A stretch of 64,000 nt of DNA from assembly GCA_040222875.1 (NCBI GenBank), contig JAVKCG010000005.1, positions 333,913 to 397,912 on the forward strand, given 5' to 3'. The notes beneath the pieces are model-generated. The model was not told the origin of the DNA. It ran no database searches and was given only the letters and a program-made list of their open reading frames with translations. A program made the position numbers and the translations under genes. Of this stretch, positions 26,519 to 35,054 are shown piece by piece. Source of the stretch: JAJCYL01 sp040222875. Its GTDB lineage: Bacteria > Bacteroidota > Bacteroidia > Cytophagales > Cyclobacteriaceae. Position 1 is the stretch's first letter; the number at the start of each line of letters is the position of its first letter.

Positions 26519-28902
26519 TATTCTGTTTCCTTTTTCCCCCCAGTGAATTCGAGTTGGACTCGGAGCCAATTGGACTTTAAACGGTTTTTATCAATTGCTT
26601 GAACCAAGAAGATGTTATCAACCTCAGATAAAGTTAAAGCAATCGGTATTTCGATACTCTTGCCCTTTTTGATTGACTTATCTAAAACAAGTGTATCGTC
26701 GTTATGAATAATGACAAGACCTTCAATTTCGGAAGATCCATCATAATCTAAAATGAGCTCATAATGTTGTTGGTTCGTGGCCGTCGTCCTATTTGACCAA
26801 TAAAGATTTGGCGGTAAATCTTTTAATAAATTAATGTTAGGGGCTTTAACAGTTTCACCTGAAATAATATTTACTACAGCATCAGGTTGGTTAAGGTGCA
26901 CTGAGTACTGATGAAAAGCATAAACCGAATTATTGATGCGCCATGAGGCCAAATTTTCACCTTCCTTTGATGATACATAAAATCCTGACAATGTGTATGT
27001 TATATAATCGGTCTCATCAAAGCCGTAAGATATTGTTTTGAGCTTTCCTTTAGAAACATCCCAATACCGAATGCTTTTGTCATGGCTCCCAGAAACCAAA
27101 GTTTTGCCATCTGAGGAAAAGGCGACAGCTTTAACCCGTCGAGTATGTCCTTCCAACGTATGGATAAGCTGTCCTGAAGTAACATCCCATAACTTAATGC
27201 TCCTATCCCAACTTCCAGAGGCTATAGTATTACCATCTGGAGAAAATGAAATGTCAAAGAGACCCTCGGTATGGCCTAAAAAGGTTTTTTTTAATTCGCC
27301 AGATGAGGTATCCCACAATTTAACAATCGCATCATTACCTCCTGTCGCAAGCGTCTTACCGTCAGGGGCATATGCCAGTATGTCCACATCAGTTCTTATT
27401 TTTTGAAGTAGTTTTCCCGAAGAGACATCCCATATTTTAACTTTTTTCCAATCACCAGAGGCTAACGATTTACCGTCAGGAGAAAATGCCACAGTTGCTA
27501 CTCCCCACACAAATCCAGTAACTATCGGTTTGATGAGTTCCCCTGAAGCTACATCCCATAAATTGATTTTATTATCTCCGCTTCCTGAAGCCAGTATTTT
27601 ACCGTCTGGGGAAAATGCCAATGCATAGACTGCGTAGGCATGTCCGCTTAAAGTGTTGATCAGTTTACCGGAAGTAATATCCCATAATTTGACTGATCCG
27701 TCAAAATTGCCACCACCAGAAGCTAATATTTTACCATTTGGAGAAAATGTCAATGTCTCAACACTACCCTTATGTCCTGTGAATATCGTCTCAAGTTGAC
27801 CAACTGAGGCATCCCACAATCTGATGTTTGTATCCACACCACCTGATGTTACAGTTTTTCCGTCTGGTGAAAATGCAACAGCCTCTATATCGTTGGCATG
27901 ACTCGTTAGAGCAGAAACTAGGTTACCTGAAGCAGTATCCCATAACTTGATAGTTCTATCCAAACCTCCTGAGATCAATGTCTTACCGTCCAATGAAAAT
28001 GATACTGCATTTACCTGATTAATCGTGTCACCGATTAAATCCTTAATCATTTGACTGGAAGTGATATCCCAAAATTTAATGGTCTTATCCGAACCACTAG
28101 ACACAAGAGTACTACCATCCGGTGAAAAGGCTAAGGTTTGGATACCGCCTGTGTGTGCGGTTAAAGTATTAATTAACCGATTGGTGGCAATATCCCATAA
28201 TTTGATTGTTTTGTCCCGACTACCTGAAGCAAGGGTTTTGCCATCTGGTGAAAAAGTTATGGCATTGACGCTTCCTGTATGTCCGGTTAAGGTTTTGTTC
28301 AACTCGCCAGAAACAACATTCCAAAGTTTGATCGTTTTATCCATACCACCTGAGGCCAGGGTGTTGCCATCTGGTGAAGAAGCCAGTGCCCTCAAAAATG
28401 TACGACGATTTCCACTTAATGTGTTAATCAATTCCCCAGAAGTGGTATCCCATAATTTAACACATCCATAATAGTCATATGAAGCCAATATTTTACCGTC
28501 TAGAGCAAAAATTACTCCATAACCGCTTCCCGTTATAGTCCTAATAAGTTGACCAGAAGTCGCATTCCATAATTTGATGCTTTTATTCGAACCAGATACA
28601 AGAATTTTGCCATCTGGTGAAAATGCGACTGAACTGACGTCATTTTTGTGCCCTTTTATGTCCATTATGAGCATACCAGAAGGGTAATCCCACAACTTGA
28701 CATTAAGTCCACCGCCAGATGCAAAGGTCTTACCGTCGGGTGAAAACGCTATGGTCTTGACACTTCTTGTATGTCCGTTTTGGAGTAAAAACGCAGGGGT
28801 TTGCTTTTGACTAATAAGGTCTTTGGCATTAAAAAAAAGGATAAGAAAAATGAAATTTTTTATCAAGATTGAGTTGGTTGAGTAATCTAAATGTCGTAAC
28901 AC
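26518..28902 (-). CDS. Exported 14-repeat WD40 protein, apparently missing a C-terminal caspase domain
   Basis: 794 residues from a GTG; a TTG at 28866 would give a more compact signal peptide (KNFIFLILFF). Fourteen WD40 repeats of about 42 residues (55-640; SPDGKTLASGS and IKLWD motifs) make two seven-bladed propellers. A Bacteroidota-type domain follows (DYITYTLSGFYVSS, then NQPDAVV, and a beta-sandwich to the end). In proteins I know with this layout, the last part leads into a caspase-like peptidase C14 domain. Here the chain stops where that would begin, directly against the metallopeptidase remnant. The gene starts 23 bp after the metallopeptidase stop and may be co-transcribed with it. 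It is probably a periplasmic or surface scaffold; function unknown. Confidence 0.85.
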   Translation of the reverse strand: MLRHLDYSTNSILIKNFIFLILFFNAKDLISQKQTPAFLLQNGHTRSVKTIAFSPDGKTFASGGGLNVKLWDYPSGMLIMDIKGHKNDVSSVAFSPDGKILVSGSNKSIKLWNATSGQLIRTITGSGYGVIFALDGKILASYDYYGCVKLWDTTSGELINTLSGNRRTFLRALASSPDGNTLASGGMDKTIKLWNVVSGELNKTLTGHTGSVNAITFSPDGKTLASGSRDKTIKLWDIATNRLINTLTAHTGGIQTLAFSPDGSTLVSSGSDKTIKFWDITSSQMIKDLIGDTINQVNAVSFSLDGKTLISGGLDRTIKLWDTASGNLVSALTSHANDIEAVAFSPDGKTVTSGGVDTNIRLWDASVGQLETIFTGHKGSVETLTFSPNGKILASGGGNFDGSVKLWDITSGKLINTLSGHAYAVYALAFSPDGKILASGSGDNKINLWDVASGELIKPIVTGFVWGVATVAFSPDGKSLASGDWKKVKIWDVSSGKLLQKIRTDVDILAYAPDGKTLATGGNDAIVKLWDTSSGELKKTFLGHTEGLFDISFSPDGNTIASGSWDRSIKLWDVTSGQLIHTLEGHTRRVKAVAFSSDGKTLVSGSHDKSIRYWDVSKGKLKTISYGFDETDYITYTLSGFYVSSKEGENLASWRINNSVYAFHQYSVHLNQPDAVVNIISGETVKAPNINLLKDLPPNLYWSNRTTATNQQHYELILDYDGSSEIEGLVIIHNDDTLVLDKSIKKGKSIEIPIALTLSEVDNIFLVQAIDKNRLKSNWLRVQLEFTGGKKETE

Positions 28903-28925
28903 CTATTTAATTTTGATCAAGAGGC

Positions 28926-29975
28926 TCAACCAAAATCCGGATTATATTTTGCTACCACCCTCAAGTTGTCGAAATAAACCACGCCAACCGTATTAGGCAA
29001 AATGGCAAGGACAATAGTGAAATTGGCCGAAGTGCTGGGCCAGTATGGAACTGTGATGGTATGAGTCTCGAAATCTGTAGTGCCTGTTAATTCCAAATCA
29101 ACTTCGCTTGTGGTGAATGACAATATATCACCGCTTTTTTCAATGCCACCGGCAAATGCAACTCCATCACCGGAGATACTTTGCATTCTGATATCAACTG
29201 AAATTTCGATGTCTGCGGTTTCAGGAATACCTGTTACGCCGCCCAACTGGAGCCGATAAAATGATGATCCTGTGTGGCTGTTGTTGACTTGCATCTTCAA
29301 CGAATTTGATCCGCTTGAAGCAAATTCAGAAGAGGCTTCACCTGTTCTACCCCCCTCATTAAAGGGGTCTTCTACTGCGAAAAACTGCCAGCCTGTGTCC
29401 CCTTCTTCAAAATCAGAATTGATATCAAAAATAAGTTCCGCAGTCCTGTTCTTAATCCACTCAGGATCAGGGGTACTTTCGTCAAACATTTCATTAAAAA
29501 GGTATTGGCGCAGCAGAGGGGTGAATTGATTGTAAGGACCGAGGGTGCCAGTTTCCATGATGCTCTTGACCTGGCCATTATCAAAACGGTCATCCCTGTG
29601 GGGGCGATCAAGTAAAGCATGGCCGAGTTCATGGAACACCAATGCTTCACGGGATGCATTCGGTTGCTGTATCCAGCAGCGGTCGTCCCGTTTGATCAGG
29701 ATTGTGTTTTTCCTGTCACTGAATGCGGAGGCCTGACCACATATGTCCCCATTTTCATCAATGTCATCGGTGGTAAACGATCCAGAAAACATGTCGAAAT
29801 CGAAGAAATGCCCTCTTTCAGCACCTTCATCTACAAAAGTCTCAATGTATTGCCTGAGTTCGAGGTCTACATCATTCGCCACATCATTTAATGATAATGG
29901 GTCGTCTTCTTCGGCACACGCAAAGATCAGGAGTGAGGTAACTGCTATAACAATTTTAGAAGTGCCGCTATGCAT
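28926..29975 (-). CDS. Metzincin-like zinc metallopeptidase lipoprotein
   Basis: 349 residues. A lipoprotein signal ends at C20 (LLIFAC), followed by acidic EEDD as often seen in surface-exposed Bacteroidota lipoproteins. The zinc site is HELGHALLDRPH (H115, E116, H119, H126), an HExxH-x6-H motif, and SIMETG (M140) fits a Met-turn, so a metzincin fold is likely. The C-terminal half (about 190-349) is a beta-sandwich like carbohydrate-binding modules (GWQFFAVEDPF, then VVYFDNLRV). The substrate is unknown. A fragment of a second copy of its C-terminus lies beyond the WD40 gene. Confidence 0.8.
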   Translation of the reverse strand: MHSGTSKIVIAVTSLLIFACAEEDDPLSLNDVANDVDLELRQYIETFVDEGAERGHFFDFDMFSGSFTTDDIDENGDICGQASAFSDRKNTILIKRDDRCWIQQPNASREALVFHELGHALLDRPHRDDRFDNGQVKSIMETGTLGPYNQFTPLLRQYLFNEMFDESTPDPEWIKNRTAELIFDINSDFEEGDTGWQFFAVEDPFNEGGRTGEASSEFASSGSNSLKMQVNNSHTGSSFYRLQLGGVTGIPETADIEISVDIRMQSISGDGVAFAGGIEKSGDILSFTTSEVDLELTGTTDFETHTITVPYWPSTSANFTIVLAILPNTVGVVYFDNLRVVAKYNPDFG

Positions 29976-30033
29976 CCTTGGAATTATTTTGTTTGGTTAA
30001 AACAACTACATAACCGCTTACCCAACCAAATTA

Positions 30034-31425
30034 TTACAAAATGTATTGACTTAAATCTTTGTCTTTCACCAGTTCACGTAGCCTATCACCTACCATTTTT
30101 TTCGACACAGCAATCTTCGCATTCGGCCCAATTTCATCTGGCACATCGTATAGAAAATCATTAAGCAAATGGCTCATGACTGTATGCAACCTTCTGGCTC
30201 CAATATTTTCTACGTCACTGTTGATATTAAAAGCTATCTCGGCTATCTCCTCCAATGCGTCATCTTGAAAGTCAAGGCTTACTTCTTCTGATTCAAAGAG
30301 TGCTGTATATTGCTTGGTCAAGGCATTTTTAGGCTCTTTTAAAATTCTCAAAAAGTCATCTTTAGTAAGATTTTGAAGTTCAACCCTGATTGGGAAGCGT
30401 CCCTGCAACTCAGGGATTAAATCTGATGGTTTTGCAAAATGAAATGCGCCAGCAGCAATAAATAAAATGTGATCAGTATTCACAATACCATATTTGGTGT
30501 TGACTGCACTGCCTTCAACCACTGGCAATAAATCCCGCTGAACTCCTTCCCTGCTTACATCTGGGCCTCCTCCCTGCCGCTTTGAGCCGCCGGCTATTTT
30601 ATCCACCTCATCGATAAAAATTATACCGGTGTTTTCCGCTTTCTTAATCGCCTCTTCCTTCACCTCGTCCATATCGATCAGCTTGGCGGACTCTTCATCC
30701 AATAAAATTTTCCTCGCTTCCCCGATGGTCACCTTTCGTTTTTTGTTCTTTTTTGGCATCATGTTACTCACCATCTCCTGAAGGTTGATCATAGAAGCCT
30801 CATCAATCATTCCGCCACCGATCATGCCAACACCGTTACCCCCCGGCTGCTTCACATTTATCTCAATCTTACGATCGTCAAGTTCACCATTGCGAAGCTT
30901 TTCCCTAAACCTTTCACGGGTTCGCTCATTTAATTCGGCATCGTTTTGTGGTTCATCTTCATCTCCGGCAGCAACGGCCTTCCTTTGGGTTGTTTTCATC
31001 GGTGGAATCAAAGTATCAAGAATCAGGCTTTCTACAATTTCGGATGCTTTTTCTTTGACCTCCTCCTTTTTAGCAGTCTTAACCATGCCCACTGATTGCT
31101 CCACGAGGTCCCGCACCATACTCTCAACATCCCGGCCTACATAGCCCACTTCAGTAAACTTGCTGGCCTCTACCTTTGTAAATGGTGCATCTGCTATTTT
31201 GGCTAGCCGCCTTGCAATCTCAGTTTTTCCAACACCAGTCGCCCCGATCATCAAAATATTATTTGGGATGATCTCTTCTTTAATGTCGGATACCACGTTC
31301 ATGCGCCGCCATCTGTTCCTCAAAGCGATAGCAACATTTCTTTTAGCATCTTTTTGACCAATGATATATTTATCAAGCTCCGCAACAATCTGCCTTGGAG
31401 TCAAATATTTATTTTCTTCTAACAT
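30034..31425 (-). CDS. hslU: HslUV protease ATPase subunit
   Basis: 463 residues from the ATG at 31425, whose product starts MLEENKYLTPRQIVAELDKY as expected. An upstream in-frame start would overlap porQ. It is an AAA+ unfoldase with KYIIGQ, Walker A GATGVGKT, Walker B IIFIDEVDKI, the I-domain (about 110-245, charged and Lys/Glu-rich), arginine finger region ELQGRFPIRVEL and the C-terminal tail DKDLSQYIL that docks into HslV. hslV is not adjacent: the gene immediately upstream is porQ, 4 bp away. It probably forms an operon with lon and porQ. Confidence 0.96.
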   Translation of the reverse strand: MLEENKYLTPRQIVAELDKYIIGQKDAKRNVAIALRNRWRRMNVVSDIKEEIIPNNILMIGATGVGKTEIARRLAKIADAPFTKVEASKFTEVGYVGRDVESMVRDLVEQSVGMVKTAKKEEVKEKASEIVESLILDTLIPPMKTTQRKAVAAGDEDEPQNDAELNERTRERFREKLRNGELDDRKIEINVKQPGGNGVGMIGGGMIDEASMINLQEMVSNMMPKKNKKRKVTIGEARKILLDEESAKLIDMDEVKEEAIKKAENTGIIFIDEVDKIAGGSKRQGGGPDVSREGVQRDLLPVVEGSAVNTKYGIVNTDHILFIAAGAFHFAKPSDLIPELQGRFPIRVELQNLTKDDFLRILKEPKNALTKQYTALFESEEVSLDFQDDALEEIAEIAFNINSDVENIGARRLHTVMSHLLNDFLYDVPDEIGPNAKIAVSKKMVGDRLRELVKDKDLSQYIL

Positions 31426-31429
31426 CACT

Positions 31430-32452
31430 TTATGCTTTACTTCTTTTTTTAACAATTGAATTCAGATTGGTGGCCAGTGTAAAATAATTGCTACCCCCCG
31501 CTACATGATAAATTGCCCTGGTATAGGCAAATTCGAATTTTTTGATTTTTACCAGAAAACCGAACGAAAACCCTGCTCCGCCAGATTTGGCATCTAACCT
31601 TAACTCTTTTCTGATCAGATGGTTATAACCTGCCCTTAGGTTAAAATTTCTACTAATGAGGAATTCAGTGCCAAAATTAAAGTGCCGGAATACCTTGTCA
31701 AAAGTTCCAGCCTCACCATTAACCACCGACGACTCATCATCTGGTTCGAAAACAGTCAGGTCTCCCTGGTATAAATTATAGCTGGCGATGGAAAACCTAA
31801 CTGGCATGTATTCCGGCTTGAAAGTCATCCCCAGTTGAACATCAAATGGCAGGTCCGTGTTGCCTGATGCGGAATAGTCGCTCAGGACAACCCCAAGATT
31901 CTTAAAAGTTAGCCCTACTGCAAAATCGCTGGTTGGGTGTTTAAACACTCCTCCCAAATCAAGCATTAGCGCTGATGATCGAAAACTATCGATTCCAGAA
32001 CTGGCAAATTTAATGTTGCCACCTAGCGCAAATGGCCCTACACGATGACTATACCCCACAATAAATGAAAACTCATTAGCAGTGAAAGTACCCTCTTCGA
32101 AACCAGCAGGATCAAATCCTTGAAACTCGCCGAAACCCATGTATTGAAGGCCAAAACCAAATGTGCCAAGTTTCGAAAAATTATGAGCATAGGTGAGGTT
32201 GGTCAGTTTGACATCAGCTACGAAGCCAAGGTGTGTAATTGCTACGCTGCCTGATTGAACTGAGTCCAGCAAGGCTGGATTATTTAAAAAGCTATCAACA
32301 TTTCTACCAAAATGAGAAACGTTAACTCCACCCAGGGCTGCTGTCCTGGCATTTGATGGCAGGTTGATAAACTCAAATGAACGCTGACCTCCAACCTGCG
32401 CTTGAAGCGAAATCGGCAGCAGCAATAGCAGGATGAGGTATTGTCGGTTCAC
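31430..32452 (-). CDS. porQ: Type IX secretion system protein PorQ
   Basis: 340 residues, GTG start, signal peptide (1-18, ends LQAQ). The mature start GGQRSFEFINLPSNARTAAL is the PorQ/PorV-family hallmark, followed by alternating strands of an outer-membrane beta-barrel. In the T9SS, PorQ works with PorZ and PorU/PorV in the attachment complex that processes cargo and fixes it to the surface. It sits between lon (13-bp gap) and hslU (4-bp gap) on the same strand. The giant surface protein in this window has a T9SS sorting domain and is a plausible client. Confidence 0.88.
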   Translation of the reverse strand: MNRQYLILLLLLPISLQAQVGGQRSFEFINLPSNARTAALGGVNVSHFGRNVDSFLNNPALLDSVQSGSVAITHLGFVADVKLTNLTYAHNFSKLGTFGFGLQYMGFGEFQGFDPAGFEEGTFTANEFSFIVGYSHRVGPFALGGNIKFASSGIDSFRSSALMLDLGGVFKHPTSDFAVGLTFKNLGVVLSDYSASGNTDLPFDVQLGMTFKPEYMPVRFSIASYNLYQGDLTVFEPDDESSVVNGEAGTFDKVFRHFNFGTEFLISRNFNLRAGYNHLIRKELRLDAKSGGAGFSFGFLVKIKKFEFAYTRAIYHVAGGSNYFTLATNLNSIVKKRSKA

Positions 32453-32465
32453 AAAATTTGATTAC

Positions 32466-34937
32466 TTACTTATTACTTTCATCATCAGTGACAAATTCGA
32501 TAGCGCCTTTCACTTTTTTCTTATCCAAAGCAAGGCCAATTACCTGATCAACGGCCTCAACATAATGAATTTTTAAGTTAGAAATATAGTTCTCTGGAAT
32601 ATCATCCACATCCTTTCTGTTCCGCTCACAAAGTATGATTTCTTTGATTCCAGCTCTTCTGGCGGCCAATATTTTTTCCCTGATTCCACCAACTGGTAAA
32701 ACCTTGCCTCGAAGGGTGATCTCTCCAGTCATAGCAATTTTACTTTTCACTTTGCGCTGTGTAAACAGTGAAACCAGTGAAGTGAAAATTGTAATTCCAG
32801 CAGATGGGCCATCTTTTGGCACTGCTCCGGCCGGCACATGAATATGAAGATCGTAATTATCAAAGACCTTATAATGTATGCCCAATGAATCAGCGTTTGA
32901 TCTTAAATATGAAAGCGCAGCAACAGCCGACTCTTTCATCACATCCCCCAGCTGACCAGAAAGTGTGAGTTTCCCTTTACCTCTGCTTAAGCTGGATTCA
33001 ATAAACAGGATATCGCCACCAACCGGTGTCCAGGCAAGCCCTGTAACAACCCCAGGCATCCCATTGTCTTGATACAGTTCTTTATCGAAAACTTCGGTTC
33101 CAAGAATTTCTACAACTTCTTTATCAGTAATTTTTTTAGTGTATTCTTCCTCCATGGCGATTGATTTCGCCACATTACGGATTAATGAACCTATGCGTCT
33201 TTCAAGGTTCCTCACGCCAGACTCCCTTGTATAGCCTTCGATTGTTTTTATAATGGCCGCCTTACTTATATTGAAATCGGAGGCTTTCAAACCGTGTTCA
33301 GTTCGCTGTTTTGGGATCAAATGTTTTTTGGCAATTTCGACCTTCTCCTCCATTGTATAGCCATTGATCTCTATAATCTCCATTCTATCCCTGAGTGCCG
33401 GATGAATGGTATCAAGTGTATTGGCAGTCGCTATAAATAACACTTTAGAAAGGTCATAATCAACCTCTAAGTAGTTGTCTTTAAATGCGCTATTCTGCTC
33501 AGGGTCAAGCACCTCAAGCAAGGCCGATGATGGATCACCCCTGAAATCTGAGCTTACTTTATCAATTTCGTCAAGGACAAAAACCGGATTTGAATGATTG
33601 ACCTTCTTAATATTCTGGATAATCTTACCCGGCATAGAGCCAATGTAAGTTTTTCGATGCCCCCGGATTTCAGCTTCATCATGCACTCCACCCAGTGACA
33701 TCCTGACATACTTCCGGCCCAAAGCTTTGGCCACTGATTTACCAAGGGAAGTTTTTCCAACTCCCGGAGGGCCGTACAAGCATAGAATAGGCCCTTTTAA
33801 GTCATTTTTCAGTTTTAATACTGCCAAATATTCTATTATCCGATCTTTAACTTTTTCCAGCCCATAGTGATCTTTATCGAGGATGTTTTTAGCCCTCTTT
33901 AGATCAAAATTGTCAACTGTGAATTCATTCCATGGGAGATCGACCAGCAACTCTGCATAATTCATTGTTACCGGATATTCGGCTGATGCAGGGTTCATTC
34001 GAAGTATTTTATCAAGTTCCTTATTAAAGTGAACAGACACCTCGGTTGGCCAATCTTTTTTATTACCTCTTGCCCTTAAGTCTTCAACTTCTGCATCCGG
34101 CCCTTCATTGCCCAATTCATCCTGAAGCACTTTCATTTGCTGGCGCAAGTAATAATCTCTCTGTTGTTGATCAATGTCGGTGTGTACTTTGCTTTGAATC
34201 TCATGCTTAAGCTCCAACATTTGGATATCCTTAAGCATGTACTCTAAAAGCAATTGAGCCCTATCCATCCCATTGTTGATCTCAAGAAGTTTCTGCTTTT
34301 CTTTCACTTCAACATTCACATTTGAAGAAAGAAAATGGGTTAAGAAACTACTGCTTTCAATATTATCTAGAGCTATCTGGGCATCCTGAGGAATTTCAGG
34401 GTTGAGTTTCAAGATTTTTTTAGCCGAATCTTTCAACGACTGAACAACAGCTTTTACCTCACGCTTCTTTGGGTCAGGAAATTCTTCATTGATCAATTTA
34501 ACCTGAGCAGTAATGTATGGATCTTCCTGTGTTACCTCTTCAATCAAAAACCGCTTTTTCCCCTGGATAATTATAGTGGTATTGCCATCTGGCAGCACCA
34601 ACATTTTTAAAATTTTGGCTACAGTTCCTATTGGGAAAATGTCTTTTGCTTTGGCATCTTCCGCATTATTTTTCTGAGCTGTAACCCCAATAGTCCGATC
34701 ACCTCTATAGGCCTTTTTTACAAGCTTGATTGACTTTTGCCGACCAACCGTTATAGGGATCACGACCCCCGGAAATAAAACTGTATTCTTAATTGGTAGA
34801 ATTGGCAACTCTTTTGGCATATCATCATCACCAAAATCCTCCTCCATATTCGGGTTGATCATGGTTATCAGTTCACCATCGTCAGAAGCCATTTCAACAA
34901 GTAGTGGATTTATATAAGATTTTCTCTCTCTATTCAT
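32466..34937 (-). CDS. lon: ATP-dependent protease Lon
   Basis: 823 residues, full length. It has an N-terminal LON substrate domain (about 40-240; LPILPIKNTVLFPGVVIPI), coiled coil, AAA+ with Walker A GPPGVGKTSLGKS, Walker B FVLDEIDKV and sensor residues, then a LonC peptidase domain with the catalytic Ser in PKDGPSAGIT and the catalytic Lys in GGIREKILAARRAG. It degrades misfolded and regulatory proteins in the cytoplasm. A 13-bp palindrome-like site lies 14 bp upstream of the ATG and resembles one upstream of dnaK. It is first in the apparent lon-porQ-hslU operon. Confidence 0.97.
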   Translation of the reverse strand: MNRERKSYINPLLVEMASDDGELITMINPNMEEDFGDDDMPKELPILPIKNTVLFPGVVIPITVGRQKSIKLVKKAYRGDRTIGVTAQKNNAEDAKAKDIFPIGTVAKILKMLVLPDGNTTIIIQGKKRFLIEEVTQEDPYITAQVKLINEEFPDPKKREVKAVVQSLKDSAKKILKLNPEIPQDAQIALDNIESSSFLTHFLSSNVNVEVKEKQKLLEINNGMDRAQLLLEYMLKDIQMLELKHEIQSKVHTDIDQQQRDYYLRQQMKVLQDELGNEGPDAEVEDLRARGNKKDWPTEVSVHFNKELDKILRMNPASAEYPVTMNYAELLVDLPWNEFTVDNFDLKRAKNILDKDHYGLEKVKDRIIEYLAVLKLKNDLKGPILCLYGPPGVGKTSLGKSVAKALGRKYVRMSLGGVHDEAEIRGHRKTYIGSMPGKIIQNIKKVNHSNPVFVLDEIDKVSSDFRGDPSSALLEVLDPEQNSAFKDNYLEVDYDLSKVLFIATANTLDTIHPALRDRMEIIEINGYTMEEKVEIAKKHLIPKQRTEHGLKASDFNISKAAIIKTIEGYTRESGVRNLERRIGSLIRNVAKSIAMEEEYTKKITDKEVVEILGTEVFDKELYQDNGMPGVVTGLAWTPVGGDILFIESSLSRGKGKLTLSGQLGDVMKESAVAALSYLRSNADSLGIHYKVFDNYDLHIHVPAGAVPKDGPSAGITIFTSLVSLFTQRKVKSKIAMTGEITLRGKVLPVGGIREKILAARRAGIKEIILCERNRKDVDDIPENYISNLKIHYVEAVDQVIGLALDKKKVKGAIEFVTDDESNK

Positions 34938-34950
34938 ATGGTCTTTTCAC

Positions 34951-34963
34951 TGCCATTATGACA
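34951..34963. promoter_or_regulatory. Palindrome upstream of lon, similar to one upstream of dnaK
   Basis: TGCCATTATGACA, which matches 11 of 13 bases of the perfect dyad TGACATTATGTCA upstream of dnaK. It sits just before the lon ATG. Two stress genes sharing it suggests a common regulator; none is identified. Confidence 0.4.
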
Positions 34964-35054
34964 CGCCGAGTGTCTATTTAATGGTTAATTTTAGAAGGCT
35001 TGTCTAAATTGCAATAGGTATGCCAAAATAACCGTTCAGTTCTCAACGTCATTA

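Noticed and set aside
26950..28780. Short recurring blocks about 126 bp apart and long antisense open frames
   Set aside because: They are the WD40 repeat codons and their complement; nothing beyond the coding repeats is needed to explain them.
30034..31425. Missing hslV beside hslU as a sign of gene loss
   Set aside because: Separate hslV and hslU loci are possible in this phylum, and the HslU C-terminal docking tail is intact; the window cannot settle it.
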